A stretch of 64,000 nucleotides of DNA from Rhynchopus euleeides (lineage: Eukaryota; Euglenozoa; Diplonemea; Diplonemida; Diplonemidae). Under the pieces are notes generated by a model, which did no database searches, was not told the origin of the DNA, and saw only the letters and a program-made list of their open reading frames with translations. The stretch is from assembly GCA_963210315.1 (NCBI GenBank), contig OY723240.1, positions 2,542,001 to 2,606,000 of the forward strand, read 5' to 3'. Below, in pieces: positions 45,937 to 57,010 of the stretch. A program made the translations under genes and the position numbers. Numbering within the stretch: the first letter of the stretch is position 1; the number at the start of each line of letters is the position of its first letter.

Positions 45937-47090
45937 CAGGCCTGGGCGGGGAACGAGCCCTTTTTCCAGGTTTTTTGGGTCGGGGAACCAGGTTTTTTCT
46001 AAGAATTTTTACAAGGGATTTTTTGCTCGCCCCCCCACAGTTTCCAGGCGCGTGCCCGTCAGGCGGGACTTTTTCTCTGATTTCTCTCCGCGTCATCATT
46101 GACAGCTCTCGAGTGATGCCCAGAGATGCTTGCGGCAGAGAGTGCCCCTCATGCGCGTTACAGCTGAAAATGAATGAGGATCATCTGGCACTCGTTCTCA
46201 TCGGGGGTTGTGCTCCGCAGGGACTCAATACACCTTGGCACTCTCGCAGGGCTGGACATGCCAGCAGCTGGAGGACAGTTACAAAGCTGCCACTCCCCGA
46301 CGCCACCCACCTGCTGGCCCCTTCAGGTCTGAAAGCCCAAAAGCTCCCGGGGATTTTTGCAGTGGTGCGCACCATATTCAGCGCAGTAGGGTGATCTCTC
46401 CGATTTTCCAAAACTGCTGGTTTACTGGTTTGGGGAACGGTCGTCGGCAGACCGTTGAAATGCCCGAGCAAGGCACACTCACGTTTCAGGTAGCGTGTCG
46501 CGTGTCACGCATGTCGCGAACGCGGCAAGTGTACCTCCCAGGTGGGGAAGCCCGACCTCCTGTCCGATGTCAGTCAGGCTTCGAAGAAGCGCTTCATGGA
46601 TGCGGCGCTGACCTCCTACGCTGCACTGTACCCGGGGAAGTGAGATAGATGGACGGGCACACGCTACATGGGGGGTCTGGGGGGCGGTGCCCCCCAGCCG
46701 CCGGAGGCCACGGTAGCGAACATCTGTTCGTGTGGGCGTACAGATTCTGTGCGAGTTGGCTGCGTCCTCAGAGGCGACTGGAGTGGTTGGACCCCGACCT
46801 GATGGGATTCGAAGGACTTGAGTACGAGACGTACGCCACAGGGGGGTCTGGGGGGCGGAGCCCCCCAGCCGCCGGAGGCCACGGTAGTGAACGTCTGGCT
46901 CTCCAGTTGGCCAGCAAGGCGAACGGTACGTGGGACAGACTTCCCTTCCATCCTTGTGCGCGCCCTGTCGACTGGGGAAAACTTAGAAAAAGTTTTTTCC
47001 TCTGCGAAACAACCTTAGAAAAAAATTCTTAGAAAAAAAGTTCAGAATCCTGAAAGTGGGGAACAAGCCCCCCAGTTAGGAACAGCCCTG
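45937..47090 (+). mobile_element. hAT-A element, copy 2 (non-autonomous)
   Basis: A 1154-bp sister of copy 1 with nearly identical sequence and the same ends, flanked by a different 8-bp duplication GGTGGGAC (45929-45936 and 47091-47098). Two independent duplications around the same boundaries fix the element's limits. It lies 212 bp after the ART stop codon. Confidence 0.88.
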
Positions 47091-47114
47091 GGTGGGACGA
47101 GTTTTTTATTTTTT

Positions 47115-47488
47115 AAGCACACTCGTGTGAGCGGAAAGCGCCCCACCACAGCTGCAACCAAACGTGCTCTATACACTAACCCCACCCTTCATCAGGCTCA
47201 GGGTGTGATCAGTTCAGGGTTTTGTGTGTAGAAGCGTCAACGCAACAAACAAAAGGAAATTCATCAGAGCGGTTGTAGCTGTGAAGTGATAGGGCGCTTT
47301 TTTAAGCACACTCGTGTGAGCGGAAAGCGCCCCACCACAGCTGCAACCAAACGTGCTCTATACACTAACCCCACCCTTCATCAGGCTCAGGGTGTGATCA
47401 GTTCAGGGTTTTGTGTGTAGAAGCGTCAACGCAACAAACAAAGGAAATTCATCAGAGCGGTTGTAGCTGTGAAGTGATAGGGCGCTTT
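47115..47488 (+). mobile_element. R-family repeat, two units in tandem (A-B-A-B)
   Basis: Two almost identical 186-bp units (47115-47300 and 47304-47488) are joined through a T-run (GCGCTTTTTTAAGCAC), and the left flank is again a T-run (TTTATTTTTT). The arrangement equals the terminal repeats of a split-repeat element with no body between them. It is a fossil: body-less and non-coding. Confidence 0.6.
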
Positions 47489-49393
47489 GTGTTGTTCTGC
47501 GGAGCTCAAAACCGGGGAAAGTTAGTGTGTCTTTTGCACACAAGAGTTTTAGGTATGCCTGTGATGGTAACCTGTGAAGAAAAAGTTCGCCCCCCCCCCC
47601 CCCCCAAATTTTCAAATTTTGAAGAACAGATCAACCGAACCCGTCCTGCCCTCAAGCTTTTCACTTGAGATGTCGAAAAGCGAATCCTGCAGGTGACTTC
47701 GCTCTCTGTGCCGACCTGTGCCAGCCTGTCTCCCTTTTGTGGGGCAGCTCACTGTCCTGCACCTCTGAGCGAAGACACCACCGTAGAATGAACTTGCCAG
47801 AAACAGTGCCTTTGTCTCTGAGGGACTCCTCTTAGATCTGAGCCCTGACTTTTGAGATGTTTTGAGGACTTGTCGCATTATTTTTTACAGCCCATTTTTT
47901 TTCCGTTCGCGGTGCATGGGTGCCTTCGGCGAACTTCTCCCTTGGGGTGTGCCACTGTGTGCCAAAGACCGCAGCATTGGCAAACCGATTGTGTGTGCCT
48001 CGACGGCTCACCCCTCCTGCAGAGGCATTGTTGGATTAACGGCACCGGCTCCAATCAGAAGCCCACGAAGGACCACCGCCCGATAGCCAAGACACGCCGT
48101 AGTGCCGCACTACGACCTGCCTGCACCCCTGCATCTCTGGCAAAGCCTCCACCATGTTTGTACATGCCCGTGTATACGTCCCCACTCCCACCCCCACCCC
48201 CCCACAACCCCCCTCCCCACCACCGACCCCCCACACGCCCTGTGTGGCTTTATAATGTTTCCAAGCTGTGTTGTGGATCGATCGTTTCTACATGCGACGG
48301 GATGGGTGGGTGTGACCCCTTGCCCTCCGTTACAGGGGATGGTGCCGTGCTTTTATGGCACCCCCTGCGCCTGAAAGGAACCGACTTGGAGCTGCGTTCT
48401 TTGTTTGTACGAAACAGTGCCTGCGGAGTGCGTGTCATCATATCCTGTCTTTTTTGCCCCTTCCTGGGGGGAATGTGGGTGAAAGCAGAACCCACCTCGC
48501 TCAGAGCTGCTGCAGGGTGTTCTGCCGAACAACACCGTTGTGTGGTGCGGCAGATCGCTTTTATTCACTCCTGGAAGGTGACTCCGGGCACAATCCCTAC
48601 CTTCCCCCCCTCCTCCCACCACCCCCTGCCCCCCTGTCTGCATCTAGAGTGAAGAGAGGTCCCGCTCTCGGCACCTTGCCTTGTTCTCCTTTCCTCCTAC
48701 CCTCCCATCCCATCCCACCCACCCCCCCCCTTATGTCCCTCTCCGCTGTTGTGTGCTTTGTCCGGTCAGCCCCCGTCGATTGCTGCCACCGGTGGGTGAG
48801 GGCCGCGGAGGTGGGTTGTCGTGGGTGCTGGCCATGTATTTATTACTTTAGATTGTTTGGTTTTGCGATTTTTTCCGCAAAAAGAAAAAGAGAAACTGTT
48901 CTGATGGGGTGTGTTGTGGTGGTGGTGCTGAAGGCGAGATGAGTGAGCGTTAGATTTGTCACTTGTTGTTCTTTGCAATGCCACCAGCAGAGATCGCCTC
49001 CTGCCGGTGAGTCAGAGGAGATGTGGCGAGAGCTGGGGTGGGTGGGGGCAGGGCAGCGAAGGCTATGTCGTCTGCAGGAGTTGGATTTTTTTGTTGTGCC
49101 GCACAAACAAGCGAACAAACAACACAAAAAGTGCGTTTGCACGGAACGTCGTTCAGAACGTCGTTCTGAGTCTGTTGAAGCATTGCCAAGCAAAGGGAAT
49201 CAAAATATACGTCGCAGAAGAGAGGAGAATACCTTCAGTGGCACTTGCTGCTCTTCGCTGCCACCCCGACAACAGACGTCAGGCGCAATGCATGCATGCA
49301 TTATGTCCAGCCTACCTGGTTCTGCCATCTCTGCAGGTGTCGCCAAGACCTGCCTGTCATTTTCAAAAGTGCACCCGCTCCCCCCCCCCCCTA
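47489..49393. other. intergenic, no gene recognised
   Basis: About 1.9 kb of lower-GC sequence than the genes. Open frames are short and show no family signature. Small features: a C-homopolymer at about 47587-47606, a direct repeat AACGTCGTTCAGAACGTCGTTC near 49145, and a CTGCAG-ended pyrimidine stretch near 49335. A weakly conserved gene could be missed here. Confidence 0.5.
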
Positions 49394-50541
49394 GGGGGGG
49401 TCAAATGGGGGTGACAAACACGATTTTTCAAAAAACCGGCGCAGAGGCCCCAAAGCCCCCGTAAACCCTCCAAACCCCCCCAGATCGGTCCGGAAACCCA
49501 TCGAACCCCACTTTTCCACCATTCCGGGCACCTCAGGTGCCCGAATTGGGGTACCTAAATTTTGTGCCACCGTTTGGTACCGGACAGTGCCACTGTGTGG
49601 GAGGTTGGAAAAGAAAATGCCCCAACACACCACATCTGAGGGTTGCAATGCATGTTGCTTGCCAACCACGTCATCCGGTGGGTGTCAGGCGCTATGTAGG
49701 TGGCATGAGCCAGGTCTTCGATGTGTTCTGGCTTGTATATGTACCTCCCTGCCTGCGGCACAGGCACTGCCTTTGTCCCCCACACCAGCCACAGAGAGCG
49801 TATTGTACTCGGTCCACGGTTGCTGATTCATTGTGATGCGTTGTATCCTCGAGTGAACGTCACACACTAGTGGCACCACCACCCGCCATCCGAGAGCTGT
49901 ATTGACTTTGCGCCCTTCCGTTGCATTCACCTCGCCACGCATATTGCACCGTTCAGTACCAGTGCTCTTGGGCCAGGCAAAGTAGACCGCAGCAACTACC
50001 AATTCTGGCACAATGGGTACCACGACAGCGCACTTCGTGTGTTCCCGGAATGTACAGCTCGTGTTGCAACAGTCGTTGTCAACACATCCCGGTTGTGGAG
50101 CACTGCTGCACAGGAATCACACGACCATCTGGACTTGTTCCGTACCTACAGGCAGCCTCCCGGTGCATGGTGGCAGGGAGGTACATATACAAGCCAGAAC
50201 TCATCGAAGACCTGGCTAATGCCACCTACATAGCGCCTGACACCCACCGGATGACGTGGTTGGCAAGCAACATGCATTGCAACCCTCAGATGTGGTGTGT
50301 TGGGGCATTTTCTTTTCCAACCTCCCACACAGTGGCACTGTCCGGTACCAAACGGTGGCACAAAATTTAGGTACCCCAATTCGGGCACCTGAGGTGCCCG
50401 GAATGGTGGAAAAGTGGGGTTCGATGGGTTTCCGGACCGATCTGGGGGGGTTTGGAGGGTTTACGGGGGCTTTGGGGCCTCTGCGCCGGTTTTTTGAAAA
50501 ATCGTGTTTATCCACGTAAAAGGGTGGCATTTGACCCCCCC
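49394..50541. mobile_element. fold-back element with about 360-bp arms
   Basis: The left arm (49394-49755) and right arm (50162-50541) are nearly perfect reverse complements, from GGGGGGGTCAAATG inward through GATTTTTCAAAAAACCGG and CGGGCACCTCAGGTGCCCG to GTACCTCCCTGCC. They enclose a loop of about 400 bp. TA borders both sides (49392-49393 and 50542-50543), a possible 2-bp duplication. The right arm has a short extra stretch near its end. No transposase is visible. Confidence 0.75.
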
Positions 50542-50545
50542 TACC

Positions 50546-51021
50546 CCCCCCCCCCCCAAAAAAAAAATGAAGTGGCACCCCACGGGTGCAGGGCAAATGC
50601 CAGTCGCCAGACCTGCACGAATTTGGGTTGTCTGACGCCCACAGGGAGGTGGTTTGGTGATGGCGCCTGCTGTGCGGGGGGGCCCTGCAGATACAAGCCA
50701 GAAAGAGTCTTGACGGTGTCATGGATTCTCCCTTCTCCCCATCCATCACCATCCCCTTTCGGAGAATGCCCCCCCTTCCCCCCCTCGCAACTGCAACCAC
50801 ATCACCTCTCCCATTTCTTCTCCTTCAGCATCCCCTCCCCCCCCCCCCCCCCCCTGCCCTGCAGCGCAGCCGCCAGCCGATCAACACCCACCCCTGGACA
50901 CCTACACCCACACAGGAGGTTGCAGGGCCCTCTGTCCACTAGGCAGAGAGGCTGCGTTGCTTAAGCGGGTTGGCACTGTCAAGGGGTCCACGAGCAGAGC
51001 AGTGTGTTGGGTGGCGGCAAG
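50546..51021. other. intergenic spacer, no gene
   Basis: This spacer lies between the fold-back element and the membrane-protein gene. It holds several C homopolymers and CCATC/CCTC runs, with no exon or element recognised. Confidence 0.6.
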
Positions 51022-52187
51022 ATGGATACGCGCACCGTGTTCTGGGGGGCGCCGAAGGTGACGCAGTGGCCGAGCGTGCCGTTCTACATCTTGCAGGGGC
51101 TGTTTTGGATTGGGGGTGTGTCGGGGGCGGTCGCCACGAAGCGCAGCATCGAGCGATCGTTTGGCAGCAACCGCGAGATCACTCGCACCGCTGAGATCAC
51201 GCAGGCTGAACCCTTTGGGTTTGGGTTTTGGAGGATAAAGTACATCTTCCCTTACGGCCCCAAGGTCTATGTCGGAAACTGCGTATCCCCAGGTATGCCT
51301 AGGTAGCATTGCTGCAGTGAGGGTGGCTCGTTGCGACTCAGGGGGTGGTGAGGTGGTGGGGTGGTGGGTGGGGGTGCATAGCTTTCCCGGGTTCAAAGCC
51401 ATCGTTGCAATGACATGCCGGCCCTCCACCCAACTGCAGGCGCTATCTTGCCTGATATGTTCGGCGAGTTCATCTGGCCTTTCCACCCGAAGCACAAAGA
51501 GCTCACAACGGTATGTTGAGATTGCTGTTGCAGCGTGGGTTTCGCAAAGACTCAAAAGCGGATCTCCATGCCAGCAACATCGAGCACCACCGCCTGCTGT
51601 TTGTTGGGACGATCACTCCACACCACACACAGGTTGGCAGCGAGATCGACGTCCACTTCTCGCGTGTCGGGCCTGTCGTGGGCTCTGCCTGTGTCGACAA
51701 AGGATTGGCCGTGCCCTACGTTGTGGCGGGCACACTGTGGTCCGTGTTCCTGATGCGTGCCTCCTGGGTGGTCTACCACAGGACGCGTGTCATGCTCATC
51801 CACCACAGTTTGCACACCACCCAGCCGGGCATCACGATGCTCAAGCGCCAGGAGATCCACGAGTCACTCGGGAAGGAGGGGCCCGGGCCGCTTGACAAGC
51901 TCCTCTCGGCTGGCTACACTGAGGACCAGAAGTACTTCTGGGGGGGGCGGAGCGCGTTTGATCAGGAGATGCGCAGGCGGCACGAGTCTGTCACGCGGGA
52001 GTGGAACGAGGTGCGGGCGTACCGCAACCTCCAGGAAATGCGCCAGGATGTGGAGCGCGAGAAGCAGCAGGAGCAGGACGTGCGGGACAAGATCCAGCTG
52101 CTGGAATTGGAGCGCGCTGAAATCAACAAAACCCATCTGCCCCGCAGCGGTGCGGAGGGCCAAACAGGGGGTCCGCAGAAGCCCTGA
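51022..52187 (+). CDS. unknown protein with two predicted membrane helices
   Basis: Three exons, 51022-51292, 51440-51510 and 51633-52187, with GTATG...AG introns and consistent phases; 298 aa. I do not recognise the family. Two hydrophobic segments are visible, VPFYILQGLFWIGGVSGAVA (residues about 17-36) and AVPYVVAGTLWSVFLMRASW (about 140-159), so a double-spanning membrane protein is likely. The C-terminal third is a charged coiled coil (REWNEVRAYRNLQEMRQDVE onward). There is no obvious signal peptide; a mitochondrial or ER location is possible but not shown. The start is the first ATG of the exon-1 frame that precedes the hydrophobic segment; the frame is open slightly upstream. Confidence 0.75.
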
Positions 52188-52668
52188 CCCTCTCGCCTTG
52201 CCTCAGGATGCCTGGGCGCTACACCTACACCGCGACGATCGCAGCACAGGGTTGGCGTGATCCGTTGCGCTCTCTCTCTTTATGCAGAAGAGAAAGAGAG
52301 AATTAGAGAATTTGCGGCGGTGTGACCCATGCCGTGGTGGCGGAGTGGCTGCCCCACCACACCTGGTGGGGCAGGACACAAGCCAGCCTGCATCACAGCA
52401 AGCTGACGGTGCTCGGCACTGTGATGAGCCCTGCGCCGTTTCTTCTGCTTCGGTAGGGCAGCAGTCAGCCCCCTGCCCCTCCCCCAGTGAATCGACACGT
52501 GGTTGTGCTGGGGCATGCTGCACCCACGTTGGGCCAATGGGGTGGCGTGGGTGGGAAGCAAGCACCCGACACTGCGCAACGTGATGTGCGGGTGGTGCTC
52601 TCTCACGCCCTGTGCTTCAGGGCAGGGCAAGACCCCCTCGACAAGGCGCCCATTAGACTAGCTCGTCG
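52188..52668. other. intergenic spacer, no gene
   Basis: This spacer lies between the membrane-protein gene and a MITE. It includes a short inverted pair, CTCTCTCTTTATGCAGAAGAGAAAGAGAG, near 52270-52300. Nothing else recognised. Confidence 0.6.
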
Positions 52669-52834
52669 ACACGGTGGACTCTCGCGGGGGTAGGGTAACC
52701 CTATTTCGGGAGTCCCAACTAACGGGAGTATTTTTCAGCCATAACATGCTAAAGACTCCCGCTGGGATGCCCCATTAGCGGGAGTCTTCGACCGTCTCTC
52801 AGACTTCCGCGAGGGTGGCTGGAGTGCACCGTGT
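52669..52834 (+). mobile_element. CACGG-family MITE, copy 3
   Basis: Ends ACACGGTGGACTC / GAGTGCACCGTGT; with these limits a 2-bp duplication CG lies at 52667-52668 and 52835-52836. The interior holds hairpin words ACTCCCGCT / AGCGGGAGT, shared with the MITE inside hAT-B. Confidence 0.65.
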
Positions 52835-52836
52835 CG

Positions 52837-53367
52837 GTGGGGGGGGGGGGGGGGTGGTGTTGCGTCTCCCTACAGTGTTGTACAGTGCTGTCTCTGTTAG
52901 AGAGTCTCTGAAGCGCAGGCAACTGTCGCTGGGAGAAAAGCAAGTTATCTTGAGTACGTGTTGCCCTGCTTCGGATCAGTTCTGCCACTGTGTCTGTGTT
53001 GTGTTGAATGCTCCTATTTAGATCCAACCTGGGTTGGCAAGAAGCAGTCTGGTCTGCAAGGCTGTGCAGGGCTGATGCCTCTGCGGGGGAGGGGGCTGGG
53101 TGGGTGTGGGTGTGGAGTGGGTGTGCACAGCTGCAAAGGCAGGCTGTGGGTAGAGAAGCTGACGGATGGGCACTTTTTTTATGCTGTGCGTATTTTGTAT
53201 CACCACCTCCGCAGCCCGCTCCACATTTCGCCTGGTTGGGTTCCCGAGCCGCCATCAAACAGCTCGCAAGATGGGCACCTCGACAGAACGCACATCGCTC
53301 TGACCCCACACACCTCTCCGCACCCACACCAGGTGCCCTGCCTGGGGTGGCAAGGGACACAGGCACG
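52837..53367. other. spacer upstream of the Plus3 gene
   Basis: A G homopolymer directly follows the MITE. The frame of the Plus3 gene is open back to 53008, but the residues upstream of 53368 look non-coding. AG at 53361-53362, six bases before the ATG, may be the acceptor. Confidence 0.5.
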
Positions 53368-55457
53368 ATGGGGGACGATGACGGCCTCCTGACGCTGAAG
53401 GAGATGAAGCAGCTGTGGCTGAGCCGCGATGCCATCATGAAGTGGATGCAGGCACCCGAGTTCCTGGCAGCCATGCGCGGCCTGTACTGCCGTGTGGTCA
53501 TGCGTGACGCCGACGCGCAGAAGAGGTACCGGATCGCAAAGGTCGAGCAGGTCATCTTCCCGGAGAAGGGCAACGACGACAAGCCGGTGATCGATCTGAC
53601 ACAAGGCAAGCACACGCGGTCTTACCCGCTGCACTTTGTCTCCAACTCCCCGTTCACCGAAGATGAGCTCGACTACTTCTACGAAACCCTAGAGAAGGCC
53701 GGTACGCAACCACCTGTGTCTGAACCTGCCCCCACTGCCTTTTGGGTGTCACACCCCAAAGCCCCCTATACTCCACCCCCACCCCCACCCACAGGACTGC
53801 AGCCCATCACGAAGGCCGACGTGCGCCCCAAGCTGGTCTGGCTGCGAGATTTCCTCCGCAGCAAGAAGCAAGCACAGGAGGACGGCAGGGACGCCGCCGC
53901 CTCCCGCCGCTCCCCCCCGCGCCGCCACGCCGACGAAACGGCGCTGCCTGATGCGGAGATGGACGACTCGCGGCACGACGACGCGCCACGCAGCCGCGAC
54001 AGGGACAGGCTGCGGGAAGGGCAAGGCAAGGGCCGTGACGAACGGCATCACCGCAGCAGCAGGGATGCAGAGCGGGACAGAGACAGGGACGCGGACAGTA
54101 GAGATGACAGGGACCCCCGGGACAGCAGGGACAGACACCGCGCTCCGGAGCAGCGCGGGAGGGACGCCGCCCACGACCGGGACAGGGAGCGGGGGATGGA
54201 GGTGGACAGGGAGGAGGGTGGCAGGCAGGAGGCCGACAGGGACAGGGAGAGGGACAGGCGTGAGGGGGAGAGCGCGTCGACCCGGCGCCGGCGCCGCGAC
54301 GACGGCGACGACCGGAGGGGCGGCGGCGGCCGGGGGGAGGAGGAGGAGGGCAGGGGCGGCGCCGCGGCGGGGGTGCCGCCGCCCCACGACGGGTCGGTGT
54401 TCCGGGAGCTGAAGCGCGCCTGCGTCGAGGCGGCCCCTGCGGGCATCCCTGCGGCCTCGCTGCCCACAGCAGTGCCGCCCCTGCCCATGGCGCCTGTGCA
54501 GATGGAGCAGCCGGTGCCGGCGGAGGCTCAACGACCCGTGGGTGCTGCCGGCGGGTGTGGGCGCTGCGTGCTCAAGGACTCGCAAGTAGAGTATGCTGAG
54601 GAGGATGGGGGGTGTGGGGGCAGTGTGTGGCAGAGGAGGCATCACCAGAGAGAGGAGAGATCGCTCGGTGTGACCTCCACTCAACTAAAAAGATTAACGC
54701 GTGTGTGTGTTTGTCAGTGGAGGTCGCATCAAGCACGTGCTCGGTGTGTGTTTGCACTATTACAAAAAGATTCACGCGTGTGTGTGTTTTGAAATCAGGG
54801 GGGGGGGGGGCGCAGATGAAAGGTGGTGTGTTACGCCTCTGTCTCTGACCCCCTCTCTCGGATGATTTTAGTGTGACCGAAGATACCCCGTCCCCCCCCC
54901 CCCCCCCCTCTCTCCCCCTCTGCTTGTGTATCGCGCCACCCAACAGCAACATGCGCTACGAGCTGGACAGGCTGGAGAAGGACCTGTCGCACAAACAGGC
55001 GGATGTGAAGGTGCTCGAGGCCTGCCTCTCGAAGGAACGCAGCGGGCAGAAGGCGTTCAAAGTCAAGCTGCGTGAGATGGATGTCGTGATCCAGCAGCAG
55101 GCGGAGGTGATCAAGGCGCAGGCACAGCAGCTGCAGGACCAGCACGAGATCACCGTCGCGCTTGCGGTATGCACTGTGGGGGGCAGCCACCCCACCAAGG
55201 GGCTGTGCCGGTGGGAGGGGGTCGAATCCTGCCTCCAGCTTGCATCATGAGAGTGCACGGTAGCCACACTGGGGCCTGCAACGTCATTGTGATCTTTGTG
55301 GCCCAGGGGGGGGGGGGTCTCTGAAGGGCAGGCCTGTCGAATGAGCACCGGTTGATCGCCCACCACCACCCATCCGCAGCACAAACGAACGCTGCTGGCA
55401 AAGAAGTGCAGCGAGCTGCAAGGAAAGTCAGACGGTGCGGTCGACATTGACGCTTGA
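53368..55457 (+). CDS. Plus3-domain protein (RTF1-like)
   Basis: Four exons, 53368-53701, 53795-54590, 54947-55166 and 55380-55457, all phase-consistent; 475 aa. Exon 1 is a Plus3 domain (residues about 8-112): LSRDAIMKWMQAPEFLAAM, GLYCRVVMRD, YRIAKVEQVIF, LHFVSNSPFTEDELDYF. In RTF1 this domain binds phosphorylated SPT5 and links the PAF1 complex to RNA polymerase II. It is followed by a highly charged Arg/Asp region (RDRDRDAD-type, residues about 170-320), a Pro/Ala linker and a C-terminal coiled coil (RYELDRLEKDLSHKQADVKV). The usual RTF1 N-terminal half before Plus3 is missing, so this is a short or divergent form, or an upstream exon is unseen. Intron 1 opens GTACG rather than GTATG. Placing the exon 2 donor at 54591 (GTATGC) rather than 54586 keeps the frame. 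Confidence 0.82.
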
Positions 55458-56248
55458 TGCCGCCTGCCACACATCAGCAGGGGTAGTGGAAAAGCTTGGT
55501 CGACACTGTGCCCCTCGGGAGCTCAACCCCGGGTGGTGCGCAAATTGTTTGTCCCCAAAGCGCAGATGGAGATCTTGCGGCGGTGCCGCATCCGTTTCTC
55601 GCATCGCAAGAGCAAAGGCAGAAACCAGCCAGTGGCGTATCCTTTGAAACCACATACAGTTGAACACATACTGTCGGCTCGTGTTGGGTTCGGAGATGAA
55701 GGCACCTCGCAGCAACGAGATCTAGCAGAGGCATCTGACCATGTTGGTGCGGTGGAGGCAGGGAGCCTGAATCGGATCACGCAGGACCCGGCATTGAATG
55801 GCGAACGCCTTCGAACTAAAGGTGCTGAAGGTGCCAGAGCCCGAAAACAAAACGGGGCAGACTGTCACACTTGGGGGGGGGTTGCAGAAGGAAACCCGCC
55901 AGTTCCTTAGATTGGAAGCCAGCGGTTGCGATGGGCAGGTATACATAGCGGGGGGGTCTCGCAATCACTATAGGAAGGCAAGAGGTTTGCTGTTGTAGAG
56001 TGCACGGAAAACGTGGGGTCCACGCCGCATGCCCGCAAGGCAGAAGGCGATGGCAGAGTGATAGAGTGCACATGAAGGAAGCAGAAAGGCTGAAGAGGGG
56101 ATGCGCCCCGCCCCAACCAGTCACAGGTGCAATATACCGCTTGCTAGGGAGGGGCCCGGAGCACAGCACATTGCACACCGCAACACAACACCATAACAGG
56201 CGCTTGCTGCTACACTTTACACCAGACAGCAAACAGCAGACAGGGAAG
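55458..56248. other. intergenic spacer, no gene recognised
   Basis: This spacer lies between the Plus3 gene and the cysteine-rich protein gene. It is lower in GC than its neighbours. A 125-codon open frame at 55533-55910 has no recognisable domain and I do not call it a gene. Confidence 0.55.
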
Positions 56249-57010
56249 ATGGCAACAGTGTTCCTTGCGGCGGTTGCGGCAGCGATGGTCTCGTCAAACC
56301 AGCGGGCGCTGGTTGTGAGTCCCGAACGCAACCTTGCGCAATCCGTGGTGGTGGGGCCGGTGGGGAGCATCAACCTGGCGCTGATGGCGCACGGGGTGGA
56401 GGCGTGGCCGGACCTGATGGGGTCGCAGCTGCGCAACCCGCCTGCCTTCCTGGAGCTGCTGCCGCTCACGATCCCGCAGTGGCAGCTGCCCGTGGGGGTG
56501 GACGTGAAGTTCACGTGCCCCGACACGGCGGCTGTGGTGGACGTGTGCGACGCGTGGGTCTTCTTCTACACGTGCTCCCACACCTGCACGACGAAGTACC
56601 AGGGCGGGATCCCGGGGCTGCTCTCCGTCACCCCGGGGTGGAGGCGGAGCCAGTGCGCGCCGCGGTTTGTGACGGGTGCGCCGGGGGCGAGCTTCGAGCA
56701 CCCGATGGGGGCGTTCCGCAGGCAGCTGGCGCGCGGGGAGTCGACCACCATCACCGTCCCGGGGGCGGAGAAGGCGGAGTTCATGGTGTTCGGGATCGAC
56801 GCGGCCGGAGTGGACTGTGGGAAGCACACGACCCCGGGGGCGTGCCCGACCTCCACGGGGAAGTGCAAGTGGGACGCGGTCGACACGGTGTGCCGCCCGA
56901 CCGACTGCAAGGGCGGGCAGGGGCCGGCCCCGCTCTGCGCAGAGTGCCCGTGGCTGGGCCTTGACTCCCGCCCGCTGAGCGACGGCCCGTTCGGTGGTGG
57001 TCCTCTGTAA
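56249..57010 (+). CDS. cysteine-rich putative secreted protein
   Basis: Single exon, 253 aa from the ATG at 56249; the frame is open back to 56000 but the upstream part looks like leader. The N-terminus (MATVFLAAVAAAMVSS) resembles a short signal peptide. The body contains about a dozen cysteines, many in pairs (DVCDAWVFFYTCSHTC, GVDCGKH...GACP, GKCKWD, CRPTDCKGG, LCAECPW), suggesting a disulfide-bonded extracellular domain. No known domain was recognised, and the function is unknown. It ends 622 bp before tRNA-Sec and is not itself a selenoprotein candidate (no in-frame TGA before the stop). Confidence 0.7.
   Translation: MATVFLAAVAAAMVSSNQRALVVSPERNLAQSVVVGPVGSINLALMAHGVEAWPDLMGSQLRNPPAFLELLPLTIPQWQLPVGVDVKFTCPDTAAVVDVCDAWVFFYTCSHTCTTKYQGGIPGLLSVTPGWRRSQCAPRFVTGAPGASFEHPMGAFRRQLARGESTTITVPGAEKAEFMVFGIDAAGVDCGKHTTPGACPTSTGKCKWDAVDTVCRPTDCKGGQGPAPLCAECPWLGLDSRPLSDGPFGGGPL

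Noticed and set aside
48355-48942. 195-codon open frame in the 47.5-49.4 kb spacer
   Set aside because: No domain, atypical composition and overlap with other frames; not supported as a gene.
53008-53367. Upstream extension of the Plus3 frame
   Set aside because: It reads through G-rich spacer with no domain; the AG and ATG at 53361-53370 are a better start.
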